Assembly: GCF_001664485.1 (NCBI RefSeq)
Contig: NZ_CP013635.1
Location: forward strand, 434,001 to 498,000
Reading direction: 5' to 3'
Length of the DNA: 64,000 bases
From: Rhizobium sp. N324
Lineage (GTDB): Bacteria > Pseudomonadota > Alphaproteobacteria > Rhizobiales > Rhizobiaceae
Shown here piece after piece: positions 43,395-53,070 of this stretch. The notes under the pieces are model-generated. The model was not told the origin of the DNA. It did not search any database and was given only the letters and a program-made list of their open reading frames with translations. Each line of letters starts with the position of its first letter. Positions within the stretch are counted from its first letter, which is position 1. The translations under genes were made by a program, and so were the position numbers.

Positions 43395-44720
43395 ATGTCC
43401 CCTTTAATCCACCACATCAGCAGCGATGAAACTCTGCCCACGTCATCAGATGTCGTCATCATCGGGGGCGGGATTGTTGGCGCCAGCGCAGCCTATTTCT
43501 TGGCACGGCGCGGTCTATCGGTAGCGCTTGTCGAAAAGGGATATGTCGGCTGCGAACAGTCGAGTCGGAACTGGGGCTGGTGCCGTCGACAGAACCGGGA
43601 TGAACGTGAATTGCCGCTTGCCGATCTGGCGTTGCGCCTATGGGAAGAGCTGACCGTAGAGATCGGGCATGACCTTGGCTTTCGCCGTTGCGGGCTCCTC
43701 TATGCAACCGCTGATCCAAAGCAGCTCGGTGAATGGGAACGTTGGCGCGAGGTTGCCCGAAGGTTTGACGTCAATACCCGAATGCTGACCGCCAGCGAGG
43801 CCGCCGCCGCTGTTCCAGCGGCCGGCGGCCGCAAATGGCTGGGCGGTGTCCACGCAGTGGACGACGGCAAGGCTGAGCCTTGGCTCGCCGCTCCTCGGAT
43901 AGCCGAGGGCGCGCGCAAACATGGCGCAACCATTCATCAGAACTGCGCGGCGCGCGGCCTGGATATCACCAATGGCCAAGTAAGCGGCGTCGTCACCGAG
44001 AAAGGCGTTATCCGCACCAATAGGGTGCTATGTGCCGCCGGCGCCTGGGCTTCTGCTTTTCTGCGCATGCATGCGGTTTCCCTGCCGCAGGCTAGTGTCC
44101 GTCAGACCGCCTTGCGGACCGGTCCCGCACCCGACTTTGGAGGCGCAATATATACTTCTGATTGCGCCTTGACGCGCCGCATCGATGGCAGCTACACGAT
44201 AGCCGTCAGCGGCAGAGCGACGCTCGAGCTCACACCGCAGAGCATCCGCTATGCTCGCCCGTTTCTGCCGATGTTCCTGAAACGACGGAGGGCCGTCGAG
44301 ATTTGCATAGGCCGCTCGTTTTTCCAGGGTCCGGAAACACTCGGGCGCTGGCGCCTCGATAGGCCGACTCCCTTCGAACGCATTCGCGTGCTCGATCCTG
44401 CTCCGGACATTCGGATGACGGCTACCATAATGGCGCGGATAAGAGCCTTGCTCCCCGCCGTGGCCGATGCCGGCGTCACGTCTGCTTGGGGTGGATATGT
44501 CGACTCCACCCCGGACGCCATACCCGCGATTTCACCGGTGGACAGTATCGGCGGAGTGTTTGTCGCCGCAGGTTGTTCCGGACACGGCTTCGGGGCCGGC
44601 CCTGGCATTGGCCACCTGGCGGCGGATCTGGTCGCGGGCGACACGGCAATCGTCGATCCGACACCATTCCGCCTGTCGCGTTTCAGGGACAGATCGAAAA
44701 TTGAGGTTGGCGCCATCTGA
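43395..44720 (+). CDS. FAD-dependent amino acid oxidase-like protein (DAO family), copy 2
   Basis: This 441-residue protein is the same length as copy 1 and collinear with it. It has VVIIGGGIVGASAAYFLARR, the shared SSRNWGWCRRQNRDERELPL, RWRLDRPTPFERIRVLDPA and CSGHGFGAGPGIGHLAADL. Divergence is substantial, and the DNA is visibly less GC-biased at third positions than copy 1, so it may have arrived separately rather than by recent duplication. The start at ATG 43395 leaves a 244-bp gap after copy 1 with no gene. Substrate specificity likely differs from copy 1. Confidence 0.85.
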   Translation: MSPLIHHISSDETLPTSSDVVIIGGGIVGASAAYFLARRGLSVALVEKGYVGCEQSSRNWGWCRRQNRDERELPLADLALRLWEELTVEIGHDLGFRRCGLLYATADPKQLGEWERWREVARRFDVNTRMLTASEAAAAVPAAGGRKWLGGVHAVDDGKAEPWLAAPRIAEGARKHGATIHQNCAARGLDITNGQVSGVVTEKGVIRTNRVLCAAGAWASAFLRMHAVSLPQASVRQTALRTGPAPDFGGAIYTSDCALTRRIDGSYTIAVSGRATLELTPQSIRYARPFLPMFLKRRRAVEICIGRSFFQGPETLGRWRLDRPTPFERIRVLDPAPDIRMTATIMARIRALLPAVADAGVTSAWGGYVDSTPDAIPAISPVDSIGGVFVAAGCSGHGFGAGPGIGHLAADLVAGDTAIVDPTPFRLSRFRDRSKIEVGAI

Positions 44721-44895
44721 CGCAATTCATTCGCGTGGAAGTACAGGCGCCGAGCGATCGCGAGTTGGCCATTTCCCTTGGGTCCAAACGCGATCTTGCC
44801 CGCAGGGGAGCATTCGCACACCGGATCAGCTTGGCGAACTGATGCAAGTATCTCGTTCCGCCAACTCAGCTTCCAACACTTGGATGGAAAACCAT

Positions 44896-45594
44896 ATGTC
44901 AATTCAAACTGCGAGTGCCTCTGTCAGAAAGCTGGCTTTCATCCACACGGTGTCCGACCTTGTTTCCGAGTTCCGGGCCCTTGCTAAAGAACTTTTACCC
45001 GACTGGAAGCCGTTCGCGATCCTCGACGAGAGCCTGTTGAGAAATACCATTGAGCGCCGGTCGTTATCCCATCTGACGAAACGGAGGCTGGCCACCTACG
45101 TATGGTCCGCAGTCGACGCCGGGGCAGATGCGATTGTCGTCACATGCTCAACGCTTGGACCGGCGGTCGATGCCATTGCGCCGCTTTGTCCTAAGCCGCT
45201 GTTCCGTATTGACGAAGGCATGGCCAAAGCCGCTGTCGAGCACGGAAACCGCATAGGCGTCCTGGCGACATTATCCACAACGCTGGTGCCGACAGTAGAT
45301 TTGCTCAGGCGCCAGGCATGCGAGCTGGGCAAAAATGTCGTGATCGATGATGTGCTTGTTCAGGAAGCGTTTCAATTCCTTACCGACGGGAACGTCGAAG
45401 CGCATGACGCGCAAATCCGTCGAGCGCTGGAAGAACTGTCGCAGAAGGTCGATGTGATCGTTTTTGCCCAAGCCTCAATGGCTCGTGCGGTGCAGGGCAT
45501 CGACCACGGTCTTCCAGTTCTGACAAGCCCGGTACTTGGGATCGAGAACGTGAAACGGCGTTTGCTGCAGCCAAAGGACCAGTACGGAACCTAA
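44896..45594 (+). CDS. Asp/Glu racemase-family protein
   Basis: This 232-residue protein has the first active-site cysteine C84 in VVTCSTLGPAVDAI. The second-site segment reads IVFAQASMARA (about 188-198), so the usual second cysteine is absent. This one-cysteine form is seen in a subgroup of the family that may act as decarboxylase, isomerase or lyase rather than racemase. An alternative start is ATG 44884; 44896 is chosen because GGAAA lies 9 bp upstream. It follows the second oxidase by 175 bp and probably belongs to the same catabolic group. Confidence 0.78.
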   Translation: MSIQTASASVRKLAFIHTVSDLVSEFRALAKELLPDWKPFAILDESLLRNTIERRSLSHLTKRRLATYVWSAVDAGADAIVVTCSTLGPAVDAIAPLCPKPLFRIDEGMAKAAVEHGNRIGVLATLSTTLVPTVDLLRRQACELGKNVVIDDVLVQEAFQFLTDGNVEAHDAQIRRALEELSQKVDVIVFAQASMARAVQGIDHGLPVLTSPVLGIENVKRRLLQPKDQYGT

Positions 45595-45687
45595 CGGCGG
45601 CGGGGTGCGGTAGAGGGGAAAATGGCACCTCGACCGGTCAGTGTCGACGACGCTTGATCACCATGGGGAGGTCTCCGAGGGCTTCCG

Positions 45688-48225
45688 TCAGGAGGCCACG
45701 GCCATCCGCACGATGCTGGCAGGCGAGACCCTGCGGCCGTCAGCAGTTTGAAAGTGGGAAATTCTTTCGTTCAATAGTTCCACCTGCTGCCGAAGCCGGT
45801 GAATTTCCGCGGTGTTTTCCTCGACCATGGCGGCGTTGTGCTGGGTGATGTGCTCGACGTCGCGAACGGCGTTGTTCACCTCGTCGATGCCCTTGTACTG
45901 CGTGGTCGTCGAGGCCGAGATGACCTGCACCAGGCCGTTGATCGAGGTGAAGTGCTCCATGATGGCAGAAAGCGCGTGGCCGGTTTCCTCGACGAGCGTG
46001 ACGCCGGCGCCAACCTGCGATGCGCTGTTGGAGATGAGATCTTTGATCTCGCGGGCCGCCTTGGCGCAGCGCTGGGCAAGCTCGCGCACCTCCTGGGCGA
46101 CGACGGCAAAACCTCTGCCGGCCTCTCCTGCGCGCGCCGCTTCCACGCCCGCATTCAGCGCCAGAAGATTGGTCTGGAAGGCGATTTCGTCGATCACGCC
46201 GATGATGCTGGTGACTTTCTCGGATGACCGGTTGATGGCGCCCATGGCGTCGACGGCTTTGGCGACGACGGCCGCGGAATGCTCCGCCTGGCGGTGGGCT
46301 TCCGCGACCGAAAGCGATGTCTGGCGGGCGTTTTCGGCGGTCGTCCGCACGCTGTCGGTCAGTTCGCCGAGCACCCGCGAGCTCTCCTCGAGTGCTGCGG
46401 CCTGCTGTTCCGTGCGCCGCGCCAGATCGTCGGCAGCGCCTGAAAGATTGGTGCTGCCCTCGGCGATCTCATAGGTGGTGTTGCGAACCTCGGCGAGCGT
46501 CAACCGCAGCGCATCGATGGCGTGATTGTAGGTTTGCGCCATGGCGACATAATCCGCGGCCAGATCCTCGCTCATCTCGGCGGCGAGGTTGCCGCTGGCA
46601 AGCTTGCCGAGCATGTCGGAGAGCGCGTTCAGGGCCTCACTCTGCTCCGCCTCGATGCGCGCCTGCTCGGCGGCGCGGCGGGACTGCTCCCGTTCGTCGC
46701 GCGCCCTGTTCGTCTCGGCGACCTCTTCCAGCCGGGTCTTCTCAAGCGCCTGGTCGCGGAAGACAGTCACCGAGCGGATCATGTCGCCGATCTCGTCGCC
46801 GCGCTTGCCGTCGCCGATCGGAACATTCAGATCGCCGTCGGCAAGCCGCATCATCGTCTGGGTAATCCGCTTCAGCGGCCCGCGCAGAGTTTCGATCAGC
46901 ATGAGGCCGCCGATGATCGCAAGCACAGTGCCGGCGATCATCGCCGCGAGCGACATCGTCGCCGAGCGCTGGCTGATTTCCCTGCCGCTCTCCTGCGCCG
47001 TGCTGACAAACTGTTCCAGCGTGTGGCTTGCGTCGGCCACAAGCGCTGTCGCCGTCTCCTTGTCCGCGCGCCACCGGTCGGCAATCGATATCAGCAGCGA
47101 CGTGTCCTTCTCGATCGTCGCAAGAGACGGTTCGATCTTCTTCGCAAGATCCTGCAGTGCGGCATTCTTCCCGCTCAGGGGGACAAGCTTTGCAGCGCTC
47201 TCGCGCAATGCCTTGAGATCGGCGAGAACCGCATCCCGCGACGCGGCATCCACCCGCCTGTTCAGTTCGCTGAGGTGCAGGCGCAGATCGTCGATCGATT
47301 TGAAGGCGGCATTGACGATCGCCACCATCGAACGAAGTGTCGATATGCTCGCGTCCATGCCGGTAAAACGCTCGATCGCCGTGTCCGCATTGCCGGAAGC
47401 GAGTTTTGCAAATTGCTCCTGAAGGCCCTGCAGATCCTGATCGACGGCAGCGTAAGCTTCGAGCGTCAGGTTGCTGTCCTTGGCCATGGGGGCGAGCTTG
47501 TCCAGGACGGGCTTCAGCGCAGCGATCTGGCTCTGGGCCTTGTCGGAGGCAAGCGCCCCGCTGTCGGCGACCTCTTTGACAAGCGGCGGCAGAAGGCTGC
47601 CGATAGCCTGGCCGAGCTTCTGAGGGTCGGCTGCCGCTGCGGTCGCCTTGCGCAGTTTCGCAATGCGTCCCGCGAGATTCTTATAGGCCGAGGCATCGAG
47701 AAGAAGCGCTCGGACGAAGGCCTCCTTGCCATTCGCCTGATCCTGGAGAACGTCGAGCTGTTTGCGCGCCGTCTGGCTTTCCTTAAACAGCCCGGCCACT
47801 GCGTCGTCGACCGCCTGTTCGGTATTGACGCGCTCCTGCGACACGGCCCAAAGCGCGTCGGCGCCGCCCTGCATCTTAGCCCCGAGTTCGCGCACCGCGG
47901 CGATCTGCTGCTTTTGCGCAGGATCGATCAGCATGGCATCGAGCGTTGCCGCGCCCTTCTGCTGATCGGAGATGCTGGCGATCAATCGATCGCGCGTGGC
48001 CGCACTGGGAAGATCGGTAAAGGCAGTCAGCGCAGATCGCAGCTGCTGAAAACTGGAAAGCGTATCGATCGTCTGCCGGGTCAGGGTCATCTGCCCGTTC
48101 AGCGTGCCGGCGGTGAAATAGCCGAAAAGACCGATGCCAGCGATCAGCACGATCAGCGGCACCACGAAGATGAGCACCTTCGTCACGATCCGCATACGCT
48201 GCAACAGTCGGTCAATCAACGCCAT
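45688..48225 (-). CDS. Methyl-accepting chemotaxis protein
   Basis: This 845-residue chemoreceptor has a first membrane helix near 13-36 (VTKVLIFVVPLIVLIAGIGL), then a long helical periplasmic domain of about 390 residues, a second helix near 425-447, a HAMP domain, and the cytoplasmic signalling module. The conserved hairpin tip reads IDEIAFQTNLLALNAGVEAA. The periplasmic part is large and all-helical, longer than a typical four-helix bundle, and could be an HBM-like (bimodular) sensor. The C-terminal tail lacks the NWETF-like pentapeptide for methylation enzymes. Its ligand is unknown; the neighbours are proline and amino acid catabolic genes. Confidence 0.92.
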   Translation of the reverse strand: MALIDRLLQRMRIVTKVLIFVVPLIVLIAGIGLFGYFTAGTLNGQMTLTRQTIDTLSSFQQLRSALTAFTDLPSAATRDRLIASISDQQKGAATLDAMLIDPAQKQQIAAVRELGAKMQGGADALWAVSQERVNTEQAVDDAVAGLFKESQTARKQLDVLQDQANGKEAFVRALLLDASAYKNLAGRIAKLRKATAAAADPQKLGQAIGSLLPPLVKEVADSGALASDKAQSQIAALKPVLDKLAPMAKDSNLTLEAYAAVDQDLQGLQEQFAKLASGNADTAIERFTGMDASISTLRSMVAIVNAAFKSIDDLRLHLSELNRRVDAASRDAVLADLKALRESAAKLVPLSGKNAALQDLAKKIEPSLATIEKDTSLLISIADRWRADKETATALVADASHTLEQFVSTAQESGREISQRSATMSLAAMIAGTVLAIIGGLMLIETLRGPLKRITQTMMRLADGDLNVPIGDGKRGDEIGDMIRSVTVFRDQALEKTRLEEVAETNRARDEREQSRRAAEQARIEAEQSEALNALSDMLGKLASGNLAAEMSEDLAADYVAMAQTYNHAIDALRLTLAEVRNTTYEIAEGSTNLSGAADDLARRTEQQAAALEESSRVLGELTDSVRTTAENARQTSLSVAEAHRQAEHSAAVVAKAVDAMGAINRSSEKVTSIIGVIDEIAFQTNLLALNAGVEAARAGEAGRGFAVVAQEVRELAQRCAKAAREIKDLISNSASQVGAGVTLVEETGHALSAIMEHFTSINGLVQVISASTTTQYKGIDEVNNAVRDVEHITQHNAAMVEENTAEIHRLRQQVELLNERISHFQTADGRRVSPASIVRMAVAS

Positions 48226-48411
48226 AAGGAAGCCCCCACCTCAGGAAATTGCCTGCTTCTCCGGCGCAACCACTCACATCGACATACAGCCACGGCGGTC
48301 ATGTCGGAGTGACCACAATTGGCAGTCGTCGCGCCAGATCGTGACGATAGCCAGAACTCTTAAAAAAATGGTCAATAGTGTCGAGTTTTTCGGGACATGC
48401 GAAACGGCGAC

Positions 48412-48435
48412 CGAGGGCGCATTTGCGCGCCCTCG
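48412..48435 (-). terminator. Hairpin after putA, possible bidirectional terminator
   Basis: CGAGGGCGC (48412-48420) pairs perfectly with GCGCCCTCG (48427-48435) around ATTTGC. It begins 11 bp after the putA stop on the minus strand. The T-run is weak on that side; on the plus strand TCTCGCTTTTCTC follows. Confidence 0.55.
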
Positions 48436-48446
48436 TCTCGCTTTTC

Positions 48447-51400
48447 TCAGCCGATCGCCATCAGGCTGGCATTGCCGCCGGCAGCGGCGGTGTTGATCGA
48501 CGTGGACACCTCCTCCAACAGCCAGTTGAGGCAATAGGCCTCGGGATCGCCGGCCAATTCCTCGCACGTCGCGGCCTGGACCAGGAGAAGCGGACCGGGC
48601 AGAGCAGCGATCTTCCGATTGACGGCCAGAACCCTGTCGCGATCGCCTTCGACGAGTGCGCCGGAGAACGGCCCGTCCTTTTCCCAATCCGACGTCCAGG
48701 AAACCCGGCCGGCGACAGACGCCGGCAATTCCGCCAGGACTGATTTCGCCAGCGAGCCGGCATCCACGACGACGTGGTTGCCGGTCGACAGGGCTGCGGC
48801 GATCTGGCGATGGAGCCCGCTTTCGGTCTGCGGCACGGCAAGAATGCGGCCGCGGGGATGGAGCGCGTAGAGATTGCGCTCGCCGACCGGACCGGTGAGT
48901 TCGCGTTCGAGCCCGAGCGCCGAGCGGCTCGCATAGCCGCGCGCCGCTTCGCCCTCGCCCGGCAAGCCCTTCTTGTCGAGCCAGACGATGTAGTCGCGAA
49001 GGGCAAGGTCCGTATGAACCGAATCCTGCTGCGGCGGCACCGGAGCACGCTGCACCAGCCGGCCGATATAGAGCGGACCGCCTGCCTTCGGACCGGTGCC
49101 CGAAAGGCCGCGGCCACCGAACGGCTGCACACCGACGACAGCGCCGATGATATTGCGGTTGACGTAGAGGTTGCCGGCCTTGATGCGGCTGGTCACATGC
49201 GCGATCGTTTCGTCAAGCCGGGTGTGAAGCCCGAAGGTCAGGCCGTAGCCCGATGCGTTGATGTCGTCGATCAGACGGTCGAGGCCGTTTCGCTTGAAGC
49301 GGACGACATGCAGGACCGGTCCGAAGATCTCCCTGGTCAGGTCCGACAGGGCCTTGATCTCGATGATCGTCGGCGGAACGAAGGTCCCCGCCGCGGCACT
49401 TTCGGGCAGCGGCAGTTGATCCACCTTGCGGCCGGCGCCGCGCATCTGCTCGATATGCTGGTCGATCTCGGCCTTTGCGCCATCATTGATGACAGGCCCG
49501 ACATCGATGCTCAGCCGATCGGTGCGGCCGATCGTCAGCTCGCGGAAGGCGCCCTTCAGCATGTTGAGGGTCCGGTCGGCCACATCGTCCTGCAGGCAGA
49601 GAACGCGGAGCGCCGAGCAGCGCTGGCCGGCGCTGTCGAAGGCCGAGGCGATGACATCGGCCACCACCTGCTCGGCGAGAGCCGAGGAATCGACGATCAT
49701 GCCGTTCTGTCCGCCGGTTTCGGCAATCAGCGGGATCGGCTTGCCTGATGAAGACAGCCGTTCGGCCAGTTGCGCCTGGATCATCCGAGCGACTTCGGTC
49801 GATCCGGTAAACATGACGCCTGCCGTTTCCGCAGCACCCACCATCCCGGCGCCGAGGCGGCCGCTGCCGGGCACGAACTGCAGGGCGGCCACTGGCACGC
49901 CCGCCTCATGGAGGATCTTGACGCTCTCCGAGGCGATGATCGGCGTGACGCCGGCGGGTTTGGCAAGAACGGGGTTGCCGGCCACCAGTGCGGCGGCCAC
50001 CTGCCCGGTGAAAATCGCCAGCGGGAAATTCCACGGGCTGATGCAGACGATCGGGCCGAGGGGCGCATGGGACGGACCAAGCGTCTTGCGCGCCTGTTCG
50101 GCGTAATAGCGCAGGAAGTCGATCGCCTCACGCACCTCGCCGACGGCATTGGCGGCGGATTTGCCGGCCTCGCGCATGATGATGCCCATCAGCGTCCTGA
50201 TGCGGGCCTGCATGATGTCGGCCGCCCGCTCCAGGCAAGCGGCACGCTCGGCTGGCGGCACCGCGGCCCATTGCGGCGCATGCTCGGCCGCCATCGCAAC
50301 GATCCGGGCCGCCTCTTCGACCTTCAGCTCGGTGACCGTGCCGACAACGTCGCGGTTATCGGCAGGATTGAGGACGTCACGCGTCACCCCATCCGTCGAA
50401 CCATCGGCAAGGATCGGAAGCGCGTGCCATGGGCTGGTAGCCGAGGCGGCGAGCGTCTCAGCCAGATCGGAAAGCGTCGTTTCGTTCGAGAGATCGAGAC
50501 CGTCGGAATTGGCGCGGGCACTGCCGTAAAGCGCCTTCGGCAAGGCGATCTGCGCGTGGGGCGCGCCGACGACCGGCATGGCCGCGACGGTTTCGGCGGG
50601 ATCAGCGATCAGCGCCTCGACCGAGACATTCGGATCGGAGATGCGGTGCACGAAGGAGGAATTGGCGCCGTTTTCCAGAAGGCGCCGCACCAGATAGGCG
50701 AGCAGCGTCTCATGCGTTCCGACAGGCGCATAGATGCGGCAGGGCCGATCGAGCTTTTCCTTGCCGACGACTTCGTCATAGAGTGGTTCGCCCATGCCAT
50801 GCAGGCACTGGAACTCGTATTTGCCGACGGCGAAATCGGGACCGGCGAGATGATAGATCGTCGCCAGCGTCTGCGCATTGTGGCTGGCAAACTGCGGGAA
50901 GACGGCGTCGGGTGCGTTGAGCAGCTTGCGCGCGCAGGCGATATAGGCGACATCGGTATAAATCTTGCGGGTATAGACCGGATAATCGTCGAGACCGTCG
51001 AGCTGGGCGCGCTTGATCTCCGCATCCCAATAGGCGCCCTTGACAAGGCGCACCATGACCCGGCGCCCGGAACGGCGGGCGAGATCGATGACATAGTCGA
51101 GCACGAAGGGGCAGCGCTTGCCATAGGCCTGGACGACGAATCCAAGGCCGTTCCAGCCTGCGAGATCAGCGGCAAAGCAAAGCTCCTCCAGCAGATCGAG
51201 CGACAGCTCCAGCCGGTCGGCCTCTTCCGCATCGATATTGAGGCCGATATCGTAGGACTTGGCGAGAACGGCGAGCGCCTTGACCTTCGGCAGCAGCTCA
51301 CCCATCACCCGGCCGGCCTGCGCCCTGACGTAACGGGGATGCAAGGCCGAAAGCTTGATCGAAATGCCAGGGCCGTCATAGATGCCGCGTCCGTCCGACG

Positions 51401-52154
51401 CCTTGCCGATGGCATGGATCGCCTTTTCGTAGTCCTTGAAATAACGTTCAGCGTCGGCAGCGGTCGTCGCAGCCTCGCCCAGCATGTCATAGGAATAGCG
51501 GAAGCCCCGCGCTTCGAGCGGCCGGGCGCGCTTCAGCGCCTCCTCGATCGTTTCGCCGGTGACGAACTGCTCGCCCATCATGCGCATCGCCATATCGACG
51601 CCGCGGCGGATGACCGGCTCGCCGGCGCGCGCAATCAGCCGCGTCAGCGCCGCCGACAGGCTGCGGTCGTTGACCGTCGAGGTCAGCTTGCCGGTGACGA
51701 CGAGGCCCCAGGTGGCAGCGTTGACGAACATCGATTTGCCGCCGCCGATATGGGAGGTCCAGTTGCCCTCGGCGATCTTGTCGCGGATCAGCGCGTCGCG
51801 GGTGTCGGTATCGGGAATGCGCAGCAGCGCTTCGGCAAGGCACATCAGCGCCACGCCTTCCTGGCTGGACAGCGAATATTCCTGCACCAGCCCTTCGACG
51901 CCGGTGCCCTTATGCTTGGCGCGCAGCGCCTCGATCAGAGTGCGGGCGGTGCTGCGGATGTCATAACGTTTCGCCTCGGAAACGCGCGCGGCCGCAACGA
52001 GCGGCGGCAGGCATTCGGTTTCCGGACGGCGATAGGCTGCCGTGATCGCCTGGCGAAGGTCCGATTGCGGCCGGATCGGCGGGGCAAAGGCGGCGAAGGG
52101 CGCGCCGCCAGCGGGTTCTTGGGAGGAAGCGGGGTCGATCGCTGCGTTCAACAT
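48447..52154 (-). CDS. putA: Bifunctional proline dehydrogenase / P5C dehydrogenase
   Basis: This 1235-residue enzyme oxidises proline to glutamate in two steps. The proline dehydrogenase barrel (about 180-480) shows IKLSALHPRY, NIDAEEADRLELSLDLLEEL and GRRVMVRLVKGAYWDAEIKR. The aldehyde dehydrogenase domain (about 560-1040) has ETGGQNGMIVDSS and catalytic C846 in SAGQRCSALRVL. A further 190-residue C-terminal domain follows, while the N-terminus has no ribbon-helix-helix, so this is a longer non-repressor type of PutA. Control therefore falls to the divergent Lrp-type gene. It is preceded by a small gene at 28 bp. Confidence 0.95.
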   Translation of the reverse strand: MLNAAIDPASSQEPAGGAPFAAFAPPIRPQSDLRQAITAAYRRPETECLPPLVAAARVSEAKRYDIRSTARTLIEALRAKHKGTGVEGLVQEYSLSSQEGVALMCLAEALLRIPDTDTRDALIRDKIAEGNWTSHIGGGKSMFVNAATWGLVVTGKLTSTVNDRSLSAALTRLIARAGEPVIRRGVDMAMRMMGEQFVTGETIEEALKRARPLEARGFRYSYDMLGEAATTAADAERYFKDYEKAIHAIGKASDGRGIYDGPGISIKLSALHPRYVRAQAGRVMGELLPKVKALAVLAKSYDIGLNIDAEEADRLELSLDLLEELCFAADLAGWNGLGFVVQAYGKRCPFVLDYVIDLARRSGRRVMVRLVKGAYWDAEIKRAQLDGLDDYPVYTRKIYTDVAYIACARKLLNAPDAVFPQFASHNAQTLATIYHLAGPDFAVGKYEFQCLHGMGEPLYDEVVGKEKLDRPCRIYAPVGTHETLLAYLVRRLLENGANSSFVHRISDPNVSVEALIADPAETVAAMPVVGAPHAQIALPKALYGSARANSDGLDLSNETTLSDLAETLAASATSPWHALPILADGSTDGVTRDVLNPADNRDVVGTVTELKVEEAARIVAMAAEHAPQWAAVPPAERAACLERAADIMQARIRTLMGIIMREAGKSAANAVGEVREAIDFLRYYAEQARKTLGPSHAPLGPIVCISPWNFPLAIFTGQVAAALVAGNPVLAKPAGVTPIIASESVKILHEAGVPVAALQFVPGSGRLGAGMVGAAETAGVMFTGSTEVARMIQAQLAERLSSSGKPIPLIAETGGQNGMIVDSSALAEQVVADVIASAFDSAGQRCSALRVLCLQDDVADRTLNMLKGAFRELTIGRTDRLSIDVGPVINDGAKAEIDQHIEQMRGAGRKVDQLPLPESAAAGTFVPPTIIEIKALSDLTREIFGPVLHVVRFKRNGLDRLIDDINASGYGLTFGLHTRLDETIAHVTSRIKAGNLYVNRNIIGAVVGVQPFGGRGLSGTGPKAGGPLYIGRLVQRAPVPPQQDSVHTDLALRDYIVWLDKKGLPGEGEAARGYASRSALGLERELTGPVGERNLYALHPRGRILAVPQTESGLHRQIAAALSTGNHVVVDAGSLAKSVLAELPASVAGRVSWTSDWEKDGPFSGALVEGDRDRVLAVNRKIAALPGPLLLVQAATCEELAGDPEAYCLNWLLEEVSTSINTAAAGGNASLMAIG

Positions 52155-52182
52155 GGGAGTCCCTGATTAGTGAATGTTGCGT

Positions 52183-52389
52183 CTAACGGATAAATGGAAC
52201 ACCGGGCTCGTCGTCCCAGGTGTCACTATCCGTAAAAATCGGGCCGGAATATTCCGTCTCGTGAAGCGGACGCGCATGGGGCTTGTCGCGCTTGAGGGTG
52301 AATGCGGCTGCGACCGCTCTTATCGCCACCGGCCGGTAGTGAGCGAGCAGATCCGGTTTTTGATCGCCATCCGCTTTTCTTTCATGCAT
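52183..52389 (-). CDS. Small hypothetical protein upstream of putA
   Basis: This 68-residue protein starts at 52389 with AGGGGGA (minus strand) ideally placed about 7 bp upstream, and ends 28 bp before the putA start, so it would be the first gene of the putA transcript. The sequence includes AHYRPVAIRAVAAAFTLKRD and ends TDSDTWDDEPGVPFIR, a protein-like composition. The plus strand has an overlapping frame but no comparable ribosome site. No family is recognised. It could be a leader peptide or an independent small protein. Confidence 0.55.
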   Translation of the reverse strand: MHERKADGDQKPDLLAHYRPVAIRAVAAAFTLKRDKPHARPLHETEYSGPIFTDSDTWDDEPGVPFIR

Positions 52390-52563
52390 CTATGATCCCC
52401 CTTTTTTGCGCGTCGCGGCGACCGATTTCGGCAATGCGCCGAGCGGCCGCGCCCTTCCTCCGATTGCCGATGCATAATCTACCACAGCCGAAAATCGCGA
52501 TCTCACTTGATTTCAACAGTTTTCAAGCTGTATGAACTTATAAATCGAGCACCGAGAGTTCAA

Positions 52564-53058
52564 ATGGCCACAGAAACCGACATCTTTAGTGAATTGGACC
52601 AGTTCGACAGAAAGATCCTCGCCGCGCTCGCCGAGGACGGCAGACTGTCGATCACCGATCTCGCCGCGCGCGTCGGATTGTCGAAGACGCCGTGCCAGAT
52701 CCGCTTCAAGCGGCTGATCAGTGACGGCTACATCGAAGGCTTCAAAGCCGTCCTCAACCCGTCGAAAATGCAGCTCGACCACATCGCCTTCGTCGAGGTG
52801 AAGCTTTCCGATACCCGCGAGGATGCGCTGAAAAGCTTCAACGACGCCATCAAGAAGATCCGGGAAGTCGAGGAGTGCCACATGATCGCCGGCCGGTTCG
52901 ACTATCTCCTGAAGATCCGCACCCGCGACATCGGCCGCTACCGCCGCGTGCTGGGCGAACGCATCTCGACGCTGCCCCATGTTGCCAACACCTCGACCAA
53001 TGTCGCGATGGAGACGATCAAGGAAGGCTGGGACAAATTCGGTTCGAGCCTTTCGTGA
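52564..53058 (+). CDS. putR: Lrp/AsnC-family regulator of proline catabolism
   Basis: This 164-residue regulator has an N-terminal helix-turn-helix (FDRKILAALAEDGRLSITDL, then VGLSKTPCQIRFKRLISDGY) and a C-terminal RAM ligand-binding domain (about 80-160, ECHMIAGRFDYLLKIRTRDI). It is divergent from putA with a 409-bp gap shared with the small gene. This arrangement matches the alpha-proteobacterial PutR, which activates putA when proline binds. The ATG at 52564 begins the HTH; earlier in-frame codons lack support. Confidence 0.88.
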   Translation: MATETDIFSELDQFDRKILAALAEDGRLSITDLAARVGLSKTPCQIRFKRLISDGYIEGFKAVLNPSKMQLDHIAFVEVKLSDTREDALKSFNDAIKKIREVEECHMIAGRFDYLLKIRTRDIGRYRRVLGERISTLPHVANTSTNVAMETIKEGWDKFGSSLS

Positions 53059-53070
53059 ATGTGAAGCAGT

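Noticed and set aside
46522..48312. Plus-strand frame of nearly 600 codons antisense to the chemoreceptor
   Set aside because: Long but arginine/leucine-rich with no domain; the chemoreceptor on the other strand has every expected module.
49770..52166. Plus-strand frame of nearly 800 codons antisense to putA
   Set aside because: PutA motifs on the minus strand are unmistakable. The antisense frame stays open because of high GC third-position bias.
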